Assembly: GCA_030533445.1 (NCBI GenBank) | Contig: CM060072.1 | Location: forward strand, 17,241,767 to 17,305,766 | Direction of reading: 5' to 3' | Length of the DNA stretch: 64,000 bases | Source: Cyprinodon diabolis | Lineage: Eukaryota; Chordata; Actinopteri; Cyprinodontiformes; Cyprinodontidae | Shown: positions 23,479 to 35,773 of the stretch, piece by piece | Position numbering within the stretch: the stretch's first letter is position 1 | Layout: every line of letters starts with the position of its first letter | The notes under the pieces: model-generated | What the model saw: only the letters and a program-made list of their open reading frames with translations | What the model was told of the DNA's origin: nothing | The model's database searches: none | Program-made: the position numbers and the translations under genes

Positions 23479-24029
23479 ACTTGTGAGCAAAACATGGACT
23501 AAAACTGGGACTAAATCAGGTGGCTAAATTAGAGCGAACAATGGAAAAAAAAGTACTAGGTGTAGAGAAAAAAAACCAATTGATGTCCATTTGATGTGAT
23601 CCTACACTTCAGTCTCCATATTGATAATATAAGCTAGCTGCTGTATTTTATTTATATTTACTCAAGTGCTAGATTGCTTAAAATCTTCATTAATTTACAA
23701 ATTGAAATATTTTTGTCCAGATAAGATAAGATAAAATTCTAATGACATACCTCATAATAATTGCTCAGAAATCCTCATCTTTTTTAATATCTGGCGCAGG
23801 TCTTTCTGACATTGAAAGGTGGGCTCGTGCAAAAGTAAGGACTCCAATGAACTTGACATGTCCTCGCTTGTTAGCACTAAGGTTGTATTAAAAACGCGGA
23901 CTGATTTTTTACCACCATGGTATTTTTAAATACAGTAGAAGACACTGAGATGCGGGAGTCTCATGCCCAATGGGTGACAGTTGACAGCCCTGATATTTCA
24001 AAATATTAATAATATTAATAATTTTAATT
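23479..24029. other. Non-coding stretch
   Basis: No supported gene or element was found. Confidence 0.5.
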
Positions 24030-24135
24030 AAATGAAAACTTGAAAAAAAAAAAAAAAATTTTATGTCTTAATCAGGGTCATTGGTTGGTGGGGCGGCACC
24101 CCAGCACCCTCTATCAGACAGCCGCCACTGCTATA
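24030..24135 (+). repeat. Dispersed repeat family X, 3' part
   Basis: The segment after the A run (TCTTAATCAGGGTCATTGG, GGTGGGGCGGCACCCCAGCA and GCCGCCACTG) matches 40371-40438 and, less well, 25320-25393. It is cut short by the solo LTR at 24136. Confidence 0.65.
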
Positions 24136-24277
24136 TGTCACAGTCTTGATTCTGTAATGTTTTACTTTGCTCCATGTTTTCTAGTTTTGTTGGTTTAATT
24201 CCTATTTTGTTGTATTTTCTGGATATATTTTAGTTCTCAGGTTGTTCTTTGTTTTCCTCTGTTGCCCTCTTGTGTGT

Positions 24278-24342
<65 letters not shown>

Positions 24343-24600
24343 CCTTTTCCCTTGGCTTCCTCATTGTCTCCACTCATACCTGCTCCTTATCTGCTTGTTA
24401 GCCCTGCCTTTGTTCAGTCAGTCACTCTGTTGCTGATTGTTTTCCCTTGATGTCTCCATGGTTCTGGTTTGTTTTACATTTTCAGTTGGATTTTTGGATT
24501 CCTGCCTTTGTTTACTGTTTTCACCAATTAAACTGCAAGATATCACCTCAGCCTCTCTGCCTCTGCATTTGGGTCCTCAAACATCAACCAAATCCTGACA
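24136..24600 (+). mobile_element. Solo LTR, plus strand, TSD CTATA
   Basis: The 465-bp block starts TGTCACAGTCTTG and ends AAATCCTGACA, with perfect 5-bp duplications CTATA at 24131-24135 and 24601-24605. It belongs to the same family as the minus-strand solo LTR at 14284-14801. A GT microsatellite has expanded within it (24271-24341), in place of the corresponding GTGTTCTCC segment of the other copy. Confidence 0.93.
24271..24341 (+). repeat. (TG)n microsatellite inside the solo LTR
   Basis: About 70 bp of TG with a single TCTG interruption at 24281. Confidence 0.97.
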
Positions 24601-24674
24601 CTATATTATATTATTTTCCATGTGAATGCCAGATTGTACATGCTTCTTTGCCTTTTTTTAAAAGTCCTACCTAT

Positions 24675-24760
24675 CCAGGCTCGGACTGGGAATGATTTTT
24701 GGCCCTGGCATTTTTCCATCTACACCGGCCCACTTATGGACACACATATTACCCGTCCGA
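24675..24760 (+). repeat. Dispersed repeat family Y fragment
   Basis: CCAGGCTCGGACTGGGAATG, GGCCCTGGCATTTTTCC and ATCTACACCGGCCC recur in altered form at 35775-35835 inside the decayed Tc1 element. The class is unknown. Confidence 0.6.
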
Positions 24761-25118
24761 GCCTGTACCTGTCTTTATCCATGCTGGGTCAGATCCTGAT
24801 GTTTGCAAAAGGAGGCAGGCAGTCAAGGCAGTGGAATAAACTATTAGCCTTGCTGTATTCAGTTAGCCAAGCCTTGTAGCTAAACCAGGTCCTGGAAAAA
24901 GACTGAGTGTACCGTTTCCATCTGTCTTTTGACTGCTGATTAATTTTGATGTTCAGCTGATCAGCTCCAAACGGTTACCCCTCCAGCTGCTCTTGGTATG
25001 TCTGCTTCCATCCCTCGACTCGGCCTGTCAATCACCCACACAACAACTGTAATGACAGTTCCTGTCACCTCAGGACGTAGCTTTGGTGCACCCAGAACTC
25101 TCCTATATCTTTGTATAG
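24761..25118. other. Unassigned stretch between repeat fragments
   Basis: It may be part of a longer composite repeat running from 24675 to 25393, but only its two ends are seen elsewhere in the window. Confidence 0.35.
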
Positions 25119-25393
25119 CATGGGAGCTACTGCGGATGTACAACTTTTAACGAGAGTCAATGGGCAAACAGTTTTGTGCCTTAGGGCGGAAATATGTCAT
25201 CAATCTTACGAAAAATGAAATGATGCTTTAATCGTGATTAAAGATTAAATATTTATCTTGCACATCTAAGAAATATATATAAATATATTTTTAAATGTTT
25301 CAATTTTTTTTTTTAATTTGCTTTTTTTATGTCAAGGTCATTGAGCTGGTGGAGCAGTAGCCTAACATCCCCTATTGGCCAGAGGCCCGTGCC
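25119..25393 (+). repeat. Dispersed repeat family X, longer copy
   Basis: It aligns with 40165-40438 in the same orientation: GGGAGCTACTG versus AGGAGCTACTA, TGTACAACTTTTAACGA in both, TATCTTGCACATCTAA in both, then a T run and the GGTCATTG...GGTGG block. No ends or duplications could be defined. Confidence 0.75.
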
Positions 25394-28300
25394 TGTTAGT
25401 GGAAAAAATAAACCAATTCCTCATACGTGAAATCCTCTTCTTAGCTGGCTTTATCCGCTATCTTCTACTCAATCTCCTATCTTTCCTTTTCTCACCTAAA
25501 CTTTTAAAACTATTTTTTAAACTATCACTGTATCTAAAACCTAATCTGAAAGCAAACACCCATGCCTTTAAAAACTCACAGGGTATCTGAATCATTTCCC
25601 AAAGTAGTCACATGGTACAGCTGAGCAGCGTGGCCTCGGCTAGCAGTGTTGTACATGAACGCTTCTTTTTGATACAGATTTTTTTCAGCAGAACCTGAAT
25701 GTATATGTATGTTTCTAAAGTTCTGGTAGTTTGGCTACATACAGGCTTCACCGCACTTACGGTATACCTTGACTGCGTAGAGTGTTTGCCATTTCTTTCT
25801 AGTTATTATGATCACACATTTAAAGGGTTTAATATGGGGTTATATTGTGTAGGATTGTGGCTTGAATTAGTTCATTTTTAGGTTGGTGAACTTAGTTCAT
25901 TTAATTTTCATTAATAAGCTAAATTCTAAGGTTTGACTGTACACAAATTTTGTCTTAAAAGCTTGTATTTTTTTTTTAAAACGCCCCTGATGCAGCCGTT
26001 TTACCATATGTAGTTTTAATTCATAAGCATCCAAAACAAACATGCTCTTGCTGCTGTCAAAGGAAACCAAAGACAAACTCTGCAGGCATTAGTCTTCATG
26101 TTTATACTCCAGCTGTTGTGACAATCCTTGCATGTAATTTCCGCCTCACTATGTTCCTGCATTTTGTCGTGAAACGCAATTAGCCACGACCTACTTTACC
26201 AGGGGGAGAAATACTGTTCTTTAATTGCCTCACATCCTGGCGAGCAGTGACTTGAGAACGTTTCATAAAATACTGCAGGAAGATAGGAGGGAAAAGGATG
26301 TTCAGGAACACTTATTAGGAGGGTAATGAATTGTTTCCATCTAAAGGAGAAAAACAAAATATATTATATTTTAGTTACATCTTACTTTTAATCACGGAAA
26401 GAGTCATATCAATAACAAATAGAAATTAAATCTGTCCTAACATTAAAAATTCATGGCTAAGAATAATTTTACTTCCAGTATCAATAAAAAGGATACAATT
26501 ATTTTCTTTTAAAACTCACCCGTGCTCATGAAAACATTAAGGACTGATGCATAAAGAATTGAAAGTCAGCAGGAGTAGGAAAGTAAAGAGATTATAAGCA
26601 TATTTCATAACAAAAGCTTAATTTGTACAACAATAAAAATAACAAAACGGTAGCTGAAATAAAAATGGCTATCAAGATGTGAAGAAAAAATTATCTCCTA
26701 CAATAGAGTCTAGGAAGCTCCAGGGCTGTTGAATATAATTTCATACAACATAAGATGCCTGTATTGTCACAAGTCTACACTTAGTAAGTAGTACCCTATT
26801 GTTTGCATATATAAGCATAAACAGACGGGAACAGAACCAAATTATTTATTACAGGACAGGCATACAATGGCCTTTCACTGTGGTTGAACTGAAATGTTTC
26901 AAGGATTAGCTAACGTAGGCCAATTCTCAGTTAAAAATTATTGAAATGTGAAACTATCTATGAAATTCAAATGTGTTAAATATGTAGTGTCAATGAACAT
27001 TAACTCTATTAGAGATATTACAACAACACCTGGAGAAAGATATACACTATGTAGAGATTCGATTTAACACCAATTCAGAGTGGGACCCAATGCACTCGGA
27101 TTGGTGTTAAATGTAACTCTTAAAGTGTTACTTTAACACTGCAGCTAGTTTTTGAGTAACTCTTCAGTCATGTTTAGTGCATGGTCAATGTTAGAGAGAA
27201 TGCTATTAGTTAATATCAACTTATTATTATAGTAAGAAGATTGAAAGCTTTTTTAGATTGGGCGGCATACATCTAATTTTTGAATTTTTCTAAAACAATA
27301 AATGATCTTCGGGAGGACACTTTGTTGTCATTAGTGTAAAAACATCAAAAGCATTTTGTCCCTAGCTGACTTACAGATCATAACATCATAATTTTAGGCC
27401 TGTGTTTGGCAAAATGTATAAAATTAATATTTTATTGAGAAATACTTTTCCTAGAGGAAATTAAAAAAAGAAATAACAGCACAGGAAATATAAATTCTAT
27501 ACAGATATATGTTTGCAAATCAAAAGTCATTTTTAAACCATCACCTTTTTTATAGGGCATTGGAAATAACTTTCATAAGTAAATTCTACAGAATCTTAAT
27601 TGGCATTCTTGATTTTCTTTTTATCATCCTCTTCTGCTCACTAATTTTTCCCAGCATGAGCAGGAAAAGATGAGGAAAGTACAATCTGCATTTTAAGCCT
27701 CATTAGACTGACTCTGCAATAAGCAGCAATTTTATTCTTAGAGGATCTTTTACATAAAAAAAAATATCTAAAATGGTTGTTCTTACGTGTTAGGTTTAGA
27801 TTTCAAGGTAAAAAGTATAGATTGACAAATAAATAAATAAAACTACAGAAGAATTGTAGTTATTCGGGTAAAGTTATGTGGAAAAGAGAGATGAAGCCAA
27901 TGCTGCAACTTTATGCTTCAGGGTGGATTAAATCCAAATGAATCAATCAGGAGTAAATACCTTCCTGCCTGGTCTTAACCCCGCCTCTTTAACGCACACT
28001 CACACACAGATTAATGCCCACAGGACTGCCAGATAACCCTGCAGTTCAGATTGATTCATGAAACGAATGTCAAGTTCAAACTGAGGACAAGGGCTTGCAG
28101 CCAGAACAGCTCAATGACTCGCCAACAAAGTTAAACTGCAACTCTTCTGTAAATTCTAGCTGCAGCTTTGTGCATCTGTCTGATTGAAATTCTCATGTTT
28201 TTAACTAAATATGTTTTGAGGTTACAAAGATCTAAGCAACTGAATTGATATAAGAACAAATTTGGTTACTCAGGTTTTTGTTTTTTTTTATGCGCACAAC

Positions 28301-28500
28301 TATGGGTGCTCAAAACAACTGCTGTTTTATGTTAATTTTTGCCTCCATATTGCTAAATATTCAACTTTTAACCCTTTTTTGTGTTATATTGTGGTGTCTC
28401 AATCACAAATAATGCCATCAATGGAGAGATGGGGCAAACACACCCATAGAGTTCAGCAGTGTTGAACCTTGAATCAGATAAGCTACAGTAGTAAAGAACC
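25394..28500. other. TE-poor non-coding stretch
   Basis: Apart from a small inverted repeat (27062-27112) no transposon signature was seen. Blocks such as 26090-26330, 27620-27750 and 27930-28200 have balanced composition and no repeats, as expected for conserved non-coding DNA, but conservation cannot be judged from one sequence. Confidence 0.4.
27062..27112. repeat. Small inverted repeat (hairpin or MITE core)
   Basis: ATTTAACACCAATTCAGAGT at 27062 pairs with the complement of CACTCGGATTGGTGTTAAAT at 27093-27112 across a 10-bp loop, with few mismatches. It may be the remnant of a short MITE. Confidence 0.6.
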
Positions 28501-29125
28501 TCTTAGGGTTCCCCTTCTGCGAGCCAAACACAGGAAACTGAGGCTACGGTTCACAGCAGTCCATCATAATTAAACTGACTAATGGGGGATGAAAGTTGCC
28601 CATTTCAATGAGTCCCAATTTTATTTGCAACACTCAGAGGCCAAATTTGGCATAAACCATAAAATAAGGATCAGTCCAGCTTTGTCCAAACAATTCAGGT
28701 AAGTCAAGGTGGGATAATGATGGGGGGATGCTTTATTTAGGTCCTACAGTAAAACATCTTAAATTTCCCTGCCTCTCTTAAATACATTTTGCTGACCATA
28801 AGCAAATCTTTATAACAACAGTGTTCTCATGGTTACTTCTAGCAGGATAGAGTCTATTGTGCCATAAATTTTAACTGGTTTAGAACTGCTTTCTCAAATG
28901 TGCTAAGAAGTCCAATGTACCTCTGATCTCAGTTAAGCTGTGCATTGTTGGAACTAGATTTTTGCATAATAAATGTGCAGTGGACAAATCTACAGCAAAT
29001 GCAACTCATCATGTCGATATGTATCAAATATCTGGTGAATAATCCTCACATCTTGTGAAATCACTGCAAAAAGGTAGTTAGGACAACTCTGAAAGCTACA
29101 GGGGGACCAAACAGATTCTAGTATG
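28501..29125 (+). pseudogene. Ancient Tc1-like transposase fossil, related to DD36E copies
   Basis: The DNA translates in pieces to matches with the C-terminal two thirds of the transposase at 11208-12248. The start reads RVPLLRAKHRKLRLRF (copy 1: [16 protein letters not shown]). Then come FNESQFYLQHSEAKFGI near the first catalytic Asp (Asn here), a segment equivalent to NLRQLCDAIMSIWTK near 28990, and TLKATGGPNRF before a stop at about 29120. Many stops and indels are present and no inverted ends remain, so it is far older than the two 1221-bp copies. Confidence 0.75.
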
Positions 29126-29336
29126 CTATGTGTGGATGAATCAGTAAGACAAGAGATTTGGAAAGACCAGATCTGTATTAATGAGAAAAACCAACTTCCC
29201 TTTGTTTCTGCTTTCGTTCTTGAACACGACTGCAAGATAACTGAACACTTTGAAGCATGAAACAATTATCAACACCAAGGAAGAAGTCCACCATTTTTGG
29301 TTTAAAACTGTTAATTCAAACTTAGACAAGCAGACA

Positions 29337-30270
29337 TAGGGTGACCATATTTTCATTTGGGAAAACCAGGACACCTTGGAGCGGGGGGGGCGGGGGGGGC
29401 GGGGGGTGTGTGTGGGGGGGGTGGTGGGGGTGCATGCACTACCTTAACACAGGCCTACGTAATCCTACAATAACCTATTTACAGTTGGTTTACTAAAAAT
29501 GCTTTTCAGTAAAAGTCAACAGCAATAGCTCCAATAACAAATGATAATTTTATTCAAAATGTATTTATTAAAAACATGCTTAACATTTCCTGTAATTAAT
29601 TAATAGCACAATGAAAGAAATAATGTCTCATCTAAACATCTCTCACTTAACAATAAAAGTTAACAATAACTCTCAACTCCCAATAACGGATGATACTCAG
29701 CCTCAGTAATGAACGAAATAATATCTGTTCTGTATGCTTTTGGAAAAAATAAATTACCAAATGAGCTAATTAACAAAAAATACATCTTGTGTAGCAAAAA
29801 TAACTTAAAATGTAACAAAAACGAACAAACACATCAATAGACTATTTTTACTTTCGGTGTCCAGGTGGCTTTTCAGATCCCTTGCACCTCCATTGGGCAC
29901 AGAGACATATGTGCCTGCTTTGCACACTGTGCACAAGGCCTCCCATTTGTCTTGACCCGGTCTGAAAGCGGGGAAACTCTTTTGTAAATCGTCGGTAAAC
30001 ATACATCTGTGCTTTGGCATGTTGTTGGCGTACTGACAGCCACGCTATCTATCTTCTAATTGGAACAGGACTGCCCGCACTGACGCAGCTCAGGGATTAC
30101 GTCATACGCAGCGCCGTGCGCAGCGCCCTAGTGCCTGTAAATTTAATGGTCCAATGAAGGTAATTTAAAAAACAGGACATTTCCTCACTTTCTAAAAAAA
30201 AACCGGGACGCCCGGGACAGGACGTGAAATACGGACATGTCCAGGAAAATACGGACGTTTGGTCACCCTA
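29337..30270 (-). mobile_element. hAT-like non-autonomous element, 934 bp
   Basis: The ends are the inverted TAGGGTGACCA (29337) and TGGTCACCCTA (30270). A 7-bp repeat GCAGACA flanks both sides (29330-29336, 30271-30277). hAT elements usually make 8-bp duplications, so either one base has changed or the family differs. The element contains a minus-strand frame with a BED-type zinc-finger start and a very G-rich tract (29378-29432). The transposase catalytic core is missing. Confidence 0.75.
29805..30020 (-). pseudogene. BED-finger-like N-terminal exon of a hAT-type transposase
   Basis: The frame of 71 codons starts MPKHRCMFTDDLQKSFPAFR and contains CTVCKAG followed 18 residues later by SHLDTESK. 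This resembles the DNA-binding zinc finger at the start of hAT-type transposases and their host relatives (C-x2-C ... H), but the final zinc ligand expected after SHLDT is not evident. Downstream the frame becomes hydrophobic and ends. The dimerisation and catalytic parts are absent. Confidence 0.55.
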
Positions 30271-30277
30271 GCAGACA

Positions 30278-32199
30278 CTAATTCAAGCTGTCGAATACTT
30301 TCCATTGCGTGCTAAAACTTGAAGGTAGAGGATAGTTTCAAACGTAAAGGCTTAAAGTTTCTCTTTCTAATGCATCCATATGTAAATAGTGGAACTTGTA
30401 ATTTTGCCACTAACATATTCCTAGGTCAAAAGGATACAGTATTATGGCCTCTTCAGGTCCCAAAAACCAGATGTTTACTGCCGATTTGCTCATCTGTCTC
30501 TTTTTGAGAGTATAAGTTTGGTTCACTACTTTCTGACTTGGAAAACAAAATGTAAGGGAAACAATTTATAAAAGTTCTGTTTTTGTTTTTGTATCTGTTT
30601 CTATATTACCACAACTAACATCCTGGGAATTATCCAAGAAACAACTTTGTTGTGAAGTTACTTGAAATAGCATTGGATTCCACAGTAACAAAAGGCATTT
30701 AGCAGGTGTTAAATTAAATCTCCCTTCCCTCTGACATTCAGTCTTACGATAAAGTTAATTAAGTTTGAGAGTTGGTAACTGGAAGCAAAATGGGAGCAAA
30801 CGTCTCTCAAACAATATGATATCCTGCAGGGGAATGTCAGCCTTTTCTGATGGATCATTGTCATTTTTATTACAGTCTGCCATGGCTAAATTAGGAGATA
30901 GCATTCCCTGCCAAAAAAAGAGGAAATGATGAACATGAAAGTCAGATTTGGAAAATGCACCTGACTCCTGCCATTTTCAGTAAAAGGAAGGAAATGTGTT
31001 AAGGACTGGAAATGAATTAAAATGGTTACTCAAAGTGATATAAGAGCCCTTGACAGTGTGTAATTGCAATCAGTTAAATTGCCTAATTCAAGCAGAGAGC
31101 CATGGGGAGCTGCAATTTGCAAAGAGGCGTGGGGGGCGAAAGGGGCGGGGATTTATTTATTTTATCCTAAACACCTCTAACTATGTTTACATCAGTCTGG
31201 GCAATTAATTAAACCTGGATATGATGTTTTTCCTTGTTTTAAGCAGATAAATCAATGTATTAAGCCACTGTCAAATAATTAAGTATTCAATACTTTGAGT
31301 CTGTTTATTAACAACATGAAACATTCAGGGGTAGACTGAATGGAGCATTTAACATAAATAATGAGATATCAAAACCTAAGAATCTGAATAAAAGTTGTGT
31401 TTCTCTAACACATATCATTAAGAGATGAAGTTTTACTGATAACAATAAAAAATATAAGCTCTTTAAATAGCACTGTGGAGAAATATAATATAGAGGAGGA
31501 TATATTAACAGCAGGAAATGTTACCTTAATACAATTAATAAAAAGAACAGAATAAAAGAAATAGCTGGAAAACAGGAGGAGGAAGTAAGGTGCCACAGAG
31601 ACTATTATTTCACCTGCCTTTTAGTGAGAAAAGAGGGGTCGCTGATTGAAATAATACATTTGGAGTATTGGTAATGCCACCTTAAGTGCTGCTGGAGGAG
31701 TTGAGTGAATTAATCGCCTCCCTGACTCGATCTCAACCAATTACATTATCCCCCTGATTTATGAAACAACAGGCCTAGGCTACTTTAACCTTGAGCCCAT
31801 GAGGTGTTGAGTAAATCTGGCTTTGTATAAAAACCTAGAGAAAGACCAAAAATAAATTATCAATCTTACTTTTTAATTAAATCGTGTTCCAATAATGCAT
31901 CATGTTTTGGAATTACATGATACCAAAGGAGCTTTTATTACTCTAATATTTTGCACACTGTCAACAACTTAAGCATCAAGTTATGTTCCCTGATTTGAAC
32001 CTAATGTTGCACACATAGGGATCTCTAATAGGGCCTCAGAGACCCATCAGACAACATTACCCTCACTATACTCTTTTTGAATGTATTCTTTGCCAACTAT
32101 TTCTGACTTAATCTATCTCCATTTTGCGGAAGATAATTTACACAAATATTACTTTTCAATAACCTTATTAACTTTCCATTTATTATCCTATTTATTATT
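30278..32199. other. TE-poor non-coding stretch
   Basis: No transposon ends or convincing frames were found. Segments at about 30690-31150 and 31640-31830 are non-repetitive with many short AT/GC-balanced words and are candidates for conserved regulatory DNA. Confidence 0.4.
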
Positions 32200-32506
32200 A
32201 AATGGCCTATACTTATATAGTGCTTTTTCAAGTCAGGAGACTTCACCAAAGTATTTTACACTACATTCAATCATTTACCCATTCACACTGATGGTGGCAA
32301 GCTACATTGTTGCCACAGCTGTCCTGGGGCTCACAGATGGAAGCAAGTCTGCCGTACACTGGCAACCACTCCCTCCGACCACCATCACTAAGCAATGCTG
32401 TGAAGTGTCTTGCCCAAGGACACAACGGCACTGAAACCATTTGAATCTTGAACCACCAACCCTCCAATTGCAGGGCAAACTCCTTCAGCCGACGCCACTG
32501 TCTACA
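32200..32506 (-). mobile_element. tRNA-derived SINE, minus strand
   Basis: This is the reverse orientation of the SINE at 15968-16312. It shows AATGGCCTATACTTATATAG (tail), TGATGGTGGCAAGCTACATT, GCTGTCCTGGGGCTCAC, AAGTGTCTTGCCCAAGGACA and the B-box complement TCTTGAACCACC. It is degraded but nearly full length. The frames of 95-117 codons within it are by chance. Confidence 0.85.
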
Positions 32507-34914
32507 GGTATTCTCTATCTTTATATGGTAGCTAATAAGGGGGCTTTGGTACATAGTGAGTGACTAGACACAATCAGCTTAGCTTGTTTGGGTAATGTTT
32601 AAGACTTCAAATTATCTTTAATTATTTATTACATTTATTTTTATTTAAGTTGGAGGTGATGTATTACGATTGGATCTGACTACAATACTGAATTCAATTA
32701 TGACTTTAATTTGTTTGAAATCCATTTGGACCAAATTGAACTCTAAACCAATGCATACAAATGCAACATTTTATTCTCGCCTCAAGATGGTTAAAAAGGC
32801 TCTAAAGGAAAATCTATTTATTAAGTAGACTTTAAGAAAATTGTTGAACACAAAGGGATGATTTGAGGCTCAATGTTTGAAAAGTAGACATTAAACTAAT
32901 TTAATATTTTATGTTTTTTTTTTTTCAAGATGTGCAGAAAGATTATATTCTCTTTTATTTCAGCCTTGCTGTGTCTGTCTTACTCCACAAATGCATTTAA
33001 TGGTTTAACCCCTTATTGACATACGTATCTTAAGTGAGGCTTTAAAATAGACCAGACAAAATCACAGTGGCTGTAAGAAAGGAAACGAAAACCATTTTGC
33101 CTACAATTTTTGTTCATTCTGTTGTTTTAATGGCTTTAGCCTCAACGCGTGCAACAAAAAATGCAACAACTCTGCACTGGCACAGACACTCTGTCTGTTG
33201 ATGGGCATTGTGAGTGATTGGATTGTCTGTATGAGCATTTCAGCGCCTGAGAACAACGAAATGGAGACCCTAAAGCTAATTAAAGACGGTTGCTGTCCGC
33301 CTCGTTTCCAACAGCTTCTGACAGGCAGAAAGCCGTCAGGCTCCACAGAGGCTCCTGCAGCAGTCAAGCAGAGACTGGAAGTGCCATTGCTACTTAGACT
33401 GTGTGTGACAGAAGCAGTTTTACAAAAAGATGGGTAAAAAAAAACCTAGAAATCAATAGGAGCTTCTGTGTTGCTGTCTGACAGCTGCTTTGAATGTTGG
33501 TGGCTTGAATCAAGAGAATCGGGCATAAATACCAGCTACCCAGAACGTCCTCTTTCAACCATTGAGGACTGTAACCGTCTTTGAAAGGAAGAGACACAAC
33601 CATTTAAATCTAATGGCTTTATGCAGCAGTAAGCACAAAGCTAGGTGGCCATGTAATGACCTCGTTGGTGCAACACAAAGCCCCTCTCTTAAGAAAGCAA
33701 GGTGATACATACTACTCATAAAGAAATTTAAAAAGTATATGCTTTTCCACGGAAAAGACATCACACATAAACAAACATTTATGGCGGAGAGGTAGACCAC
33801 GCAACCCATATATTGATATAATCCCAGATTCAATTCACAATCCAGAGATCTTTGATTGATGTCTTCCCGCTCTCTCTCCATGCCCTTATTGTCTACCTGC
33901 TGTGTCAGAAAAGCCTAAAAAAACAACTAATAAAACAACCTTTTACTTTCACCAACCTCTTTATGCTTGTGAATTCTAGGAATAAGCATTTGGTGTTTGT
34001 ATTCTTGTAGTCATTTGAATAGGACTACACTGAGTCCTGAATGCCCCAGAAGATCATGATGAGTACTCTTGGTTTCTTTTAGCATACCCTTTTTAAAGAT
34101 ATGAGGAAATTGCATACTGATTTTTGGGGTTGATAATCGTTTAATAGCTACATTTATATAGCTTATTGCCAATGCTTACTTTTCCATTTAGGTTACTGTC
34201 TGAGCAAGGAACTCTGAAGTTTTTTTTGTTGGTTATTTTTTTGTGACTCACAAACTGAAATACTTTTCCATAACTTGGTACCCAATATTTTCTCTGTATT
34301 GTCCTATTGGCAGATATCTAAAACCCTTAACTTTTTACAACTTTTACTGGAGTTTAAAAATCTGAATTTTTCTGTCAATTCCTGCTGCATCAACAAATTA
34401 GGAGATTAATATTGTTTTGATGTAGGGTTAAGGGGGCCAGGGGAGACTTAGCTTCTTTTATTCTTTTTTTTTTAAAGGACACAGAAAATTATATTGACAT
34501 AGAATGAACTAAGGGATGTTCATGAGAGGTTTGTGAGTGGCTTTTCAAAAAGGCGTTTTTGAAAACCAGGCTCACTGGAATCAGACCTTTTTAGACATTG
34601 AATTTATAACACTGAATTTTTAACTTTGCAATCACGTTTTTTAAATATTTATTTGTTTTTTTACTCTCTGGCACAGCAGAAACTAAAATGCAAAAATTTA
34701 GATGCAAAAGTACAAATGCAAAATTCAGCTGCTAAAATTCAGATACCATAATGTGTTCACCTTTCAATAACTCAGGCCAAACCAGTTGGCTCTAGATAGA
34801 GTAAATCAACTTTTAGCCAATGAAATTAAACCAATTTAGGTGGATACACATAGTCCTACTGAATAGACTGTTAGAATTTGTATTATGGCAATAAAAAAAG
34901 CAGCATTTTAATAC
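32507..34914. other. Non-coding stretch
   Basis: No supported gene or element was found. The block 33090-33440 is more GC-rich and holds 79-88 codon frames on both strands, without domains or clear splice sites. Confidence 0.4.
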
Positions 34915-34918
34915 AAAC

Positions 34919-35457
34919 GTGTGGCCATCATTACTTTCAGAAATGAAGGTCAGTCAGCCTGAAAAATTGGCAAAACTTTGTAAGTGTCCCCAAGTGCAGT
35001 CACAAAAACCATCAAGCGCTACAAAGAAACTGGCTCACATGAGGACCGCCCCAGGAAAAGAAGACCAAGAATCACTTCTGCTGCAGAGGATAAGTTCATC
35101 CGAGTCACCATCATCAGAAATCTCAGGTTAACTGCAGCTCAGATTAGAGACAAAGTCAATGCCACACACTGTTCTACCAGCAGACAAATCTCCAGTGCAA
35201 CTGTTAAGAGAAGACTGTGTGAATCAGCCCTGCATGGTAAAATAGCTGCCAAACCACTGCTAAGGTCAGGCAACAAGCAGAAGAGAGTTGCTTGGGCTCA
35301 AGACATTACACCAGTGGAAATCTGGGCTTTGGTCTGATGAGTCCACATTTGCGATCTTTGGTTCCAACCATTGTGTCTTTGTGTGACGTGGAAAAGGTAA
35401 ACAGATGGACTTACATGCCTGGTTCCCACTGTGAAGCATGGAGAAAGAGGTTTGATG

Positions 35458-35502
<45 letters not shown>

Positions 35503-35773
35503 GGGGGGGGGCTTTGCTGGTAACACTGATGGGGATTTATTCAAAATTGAAGGCATACTGAACCAGTATGGCTACCACAGCATCTTGCAGCGGCATGTTA
35601 TTCCATCTGGGTTGCCTTTTGTTGGACCATCATTTATTTTTCACCAGGACAATGACCCCAAACACACCTCCAGGCTGTGTAAGAGCTTTTGACCAAGTAG
35701 GAGAGTGATAGGTTGCTGCGCATCCACAATCACCGGACGTGAACCCAATCAAGATGGTTTGGGGTGAGCTGGA
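34919..35773 (+). pseudogene. Tc1 transposase, multiply broken
   Basis: Fragments in shifting frames match a classical fish Tc1 transposase. These are the helix-turn-helix and linker (SPSAVTKTIKRYKETGSHED, RPRKRRPRITSAAEDKFIR; 34984-35337), the region around the first catalytic Asp (GLMSP for the usual WSDES), FHQDNDPKHTSRLCK with the second Asp at about 35647, and the start of the VWGELD region at 35757. At least three frameshifts, a microsatellite of about 55 bp at 35455-35511 and loss of the C-terminus make it non-functional. Confidence 0.9.
35455..35511 (+). repeat. (TG)n followed by a run of 26 G, inside transposase sequence
   Basis: TG repeats to 35485 pass into 26 G (35486-35511). The surrounding bases, AGGTTTGATGG before and CTTTGCTGGTAACACTG after, are transposase coding sequence. 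Confidence 0.97.

Noticed and set aside
24242..24450. Frames with long Cys-Val repeats
   Set aside because: They are translations of the (TG)n tract in the solo LTR.
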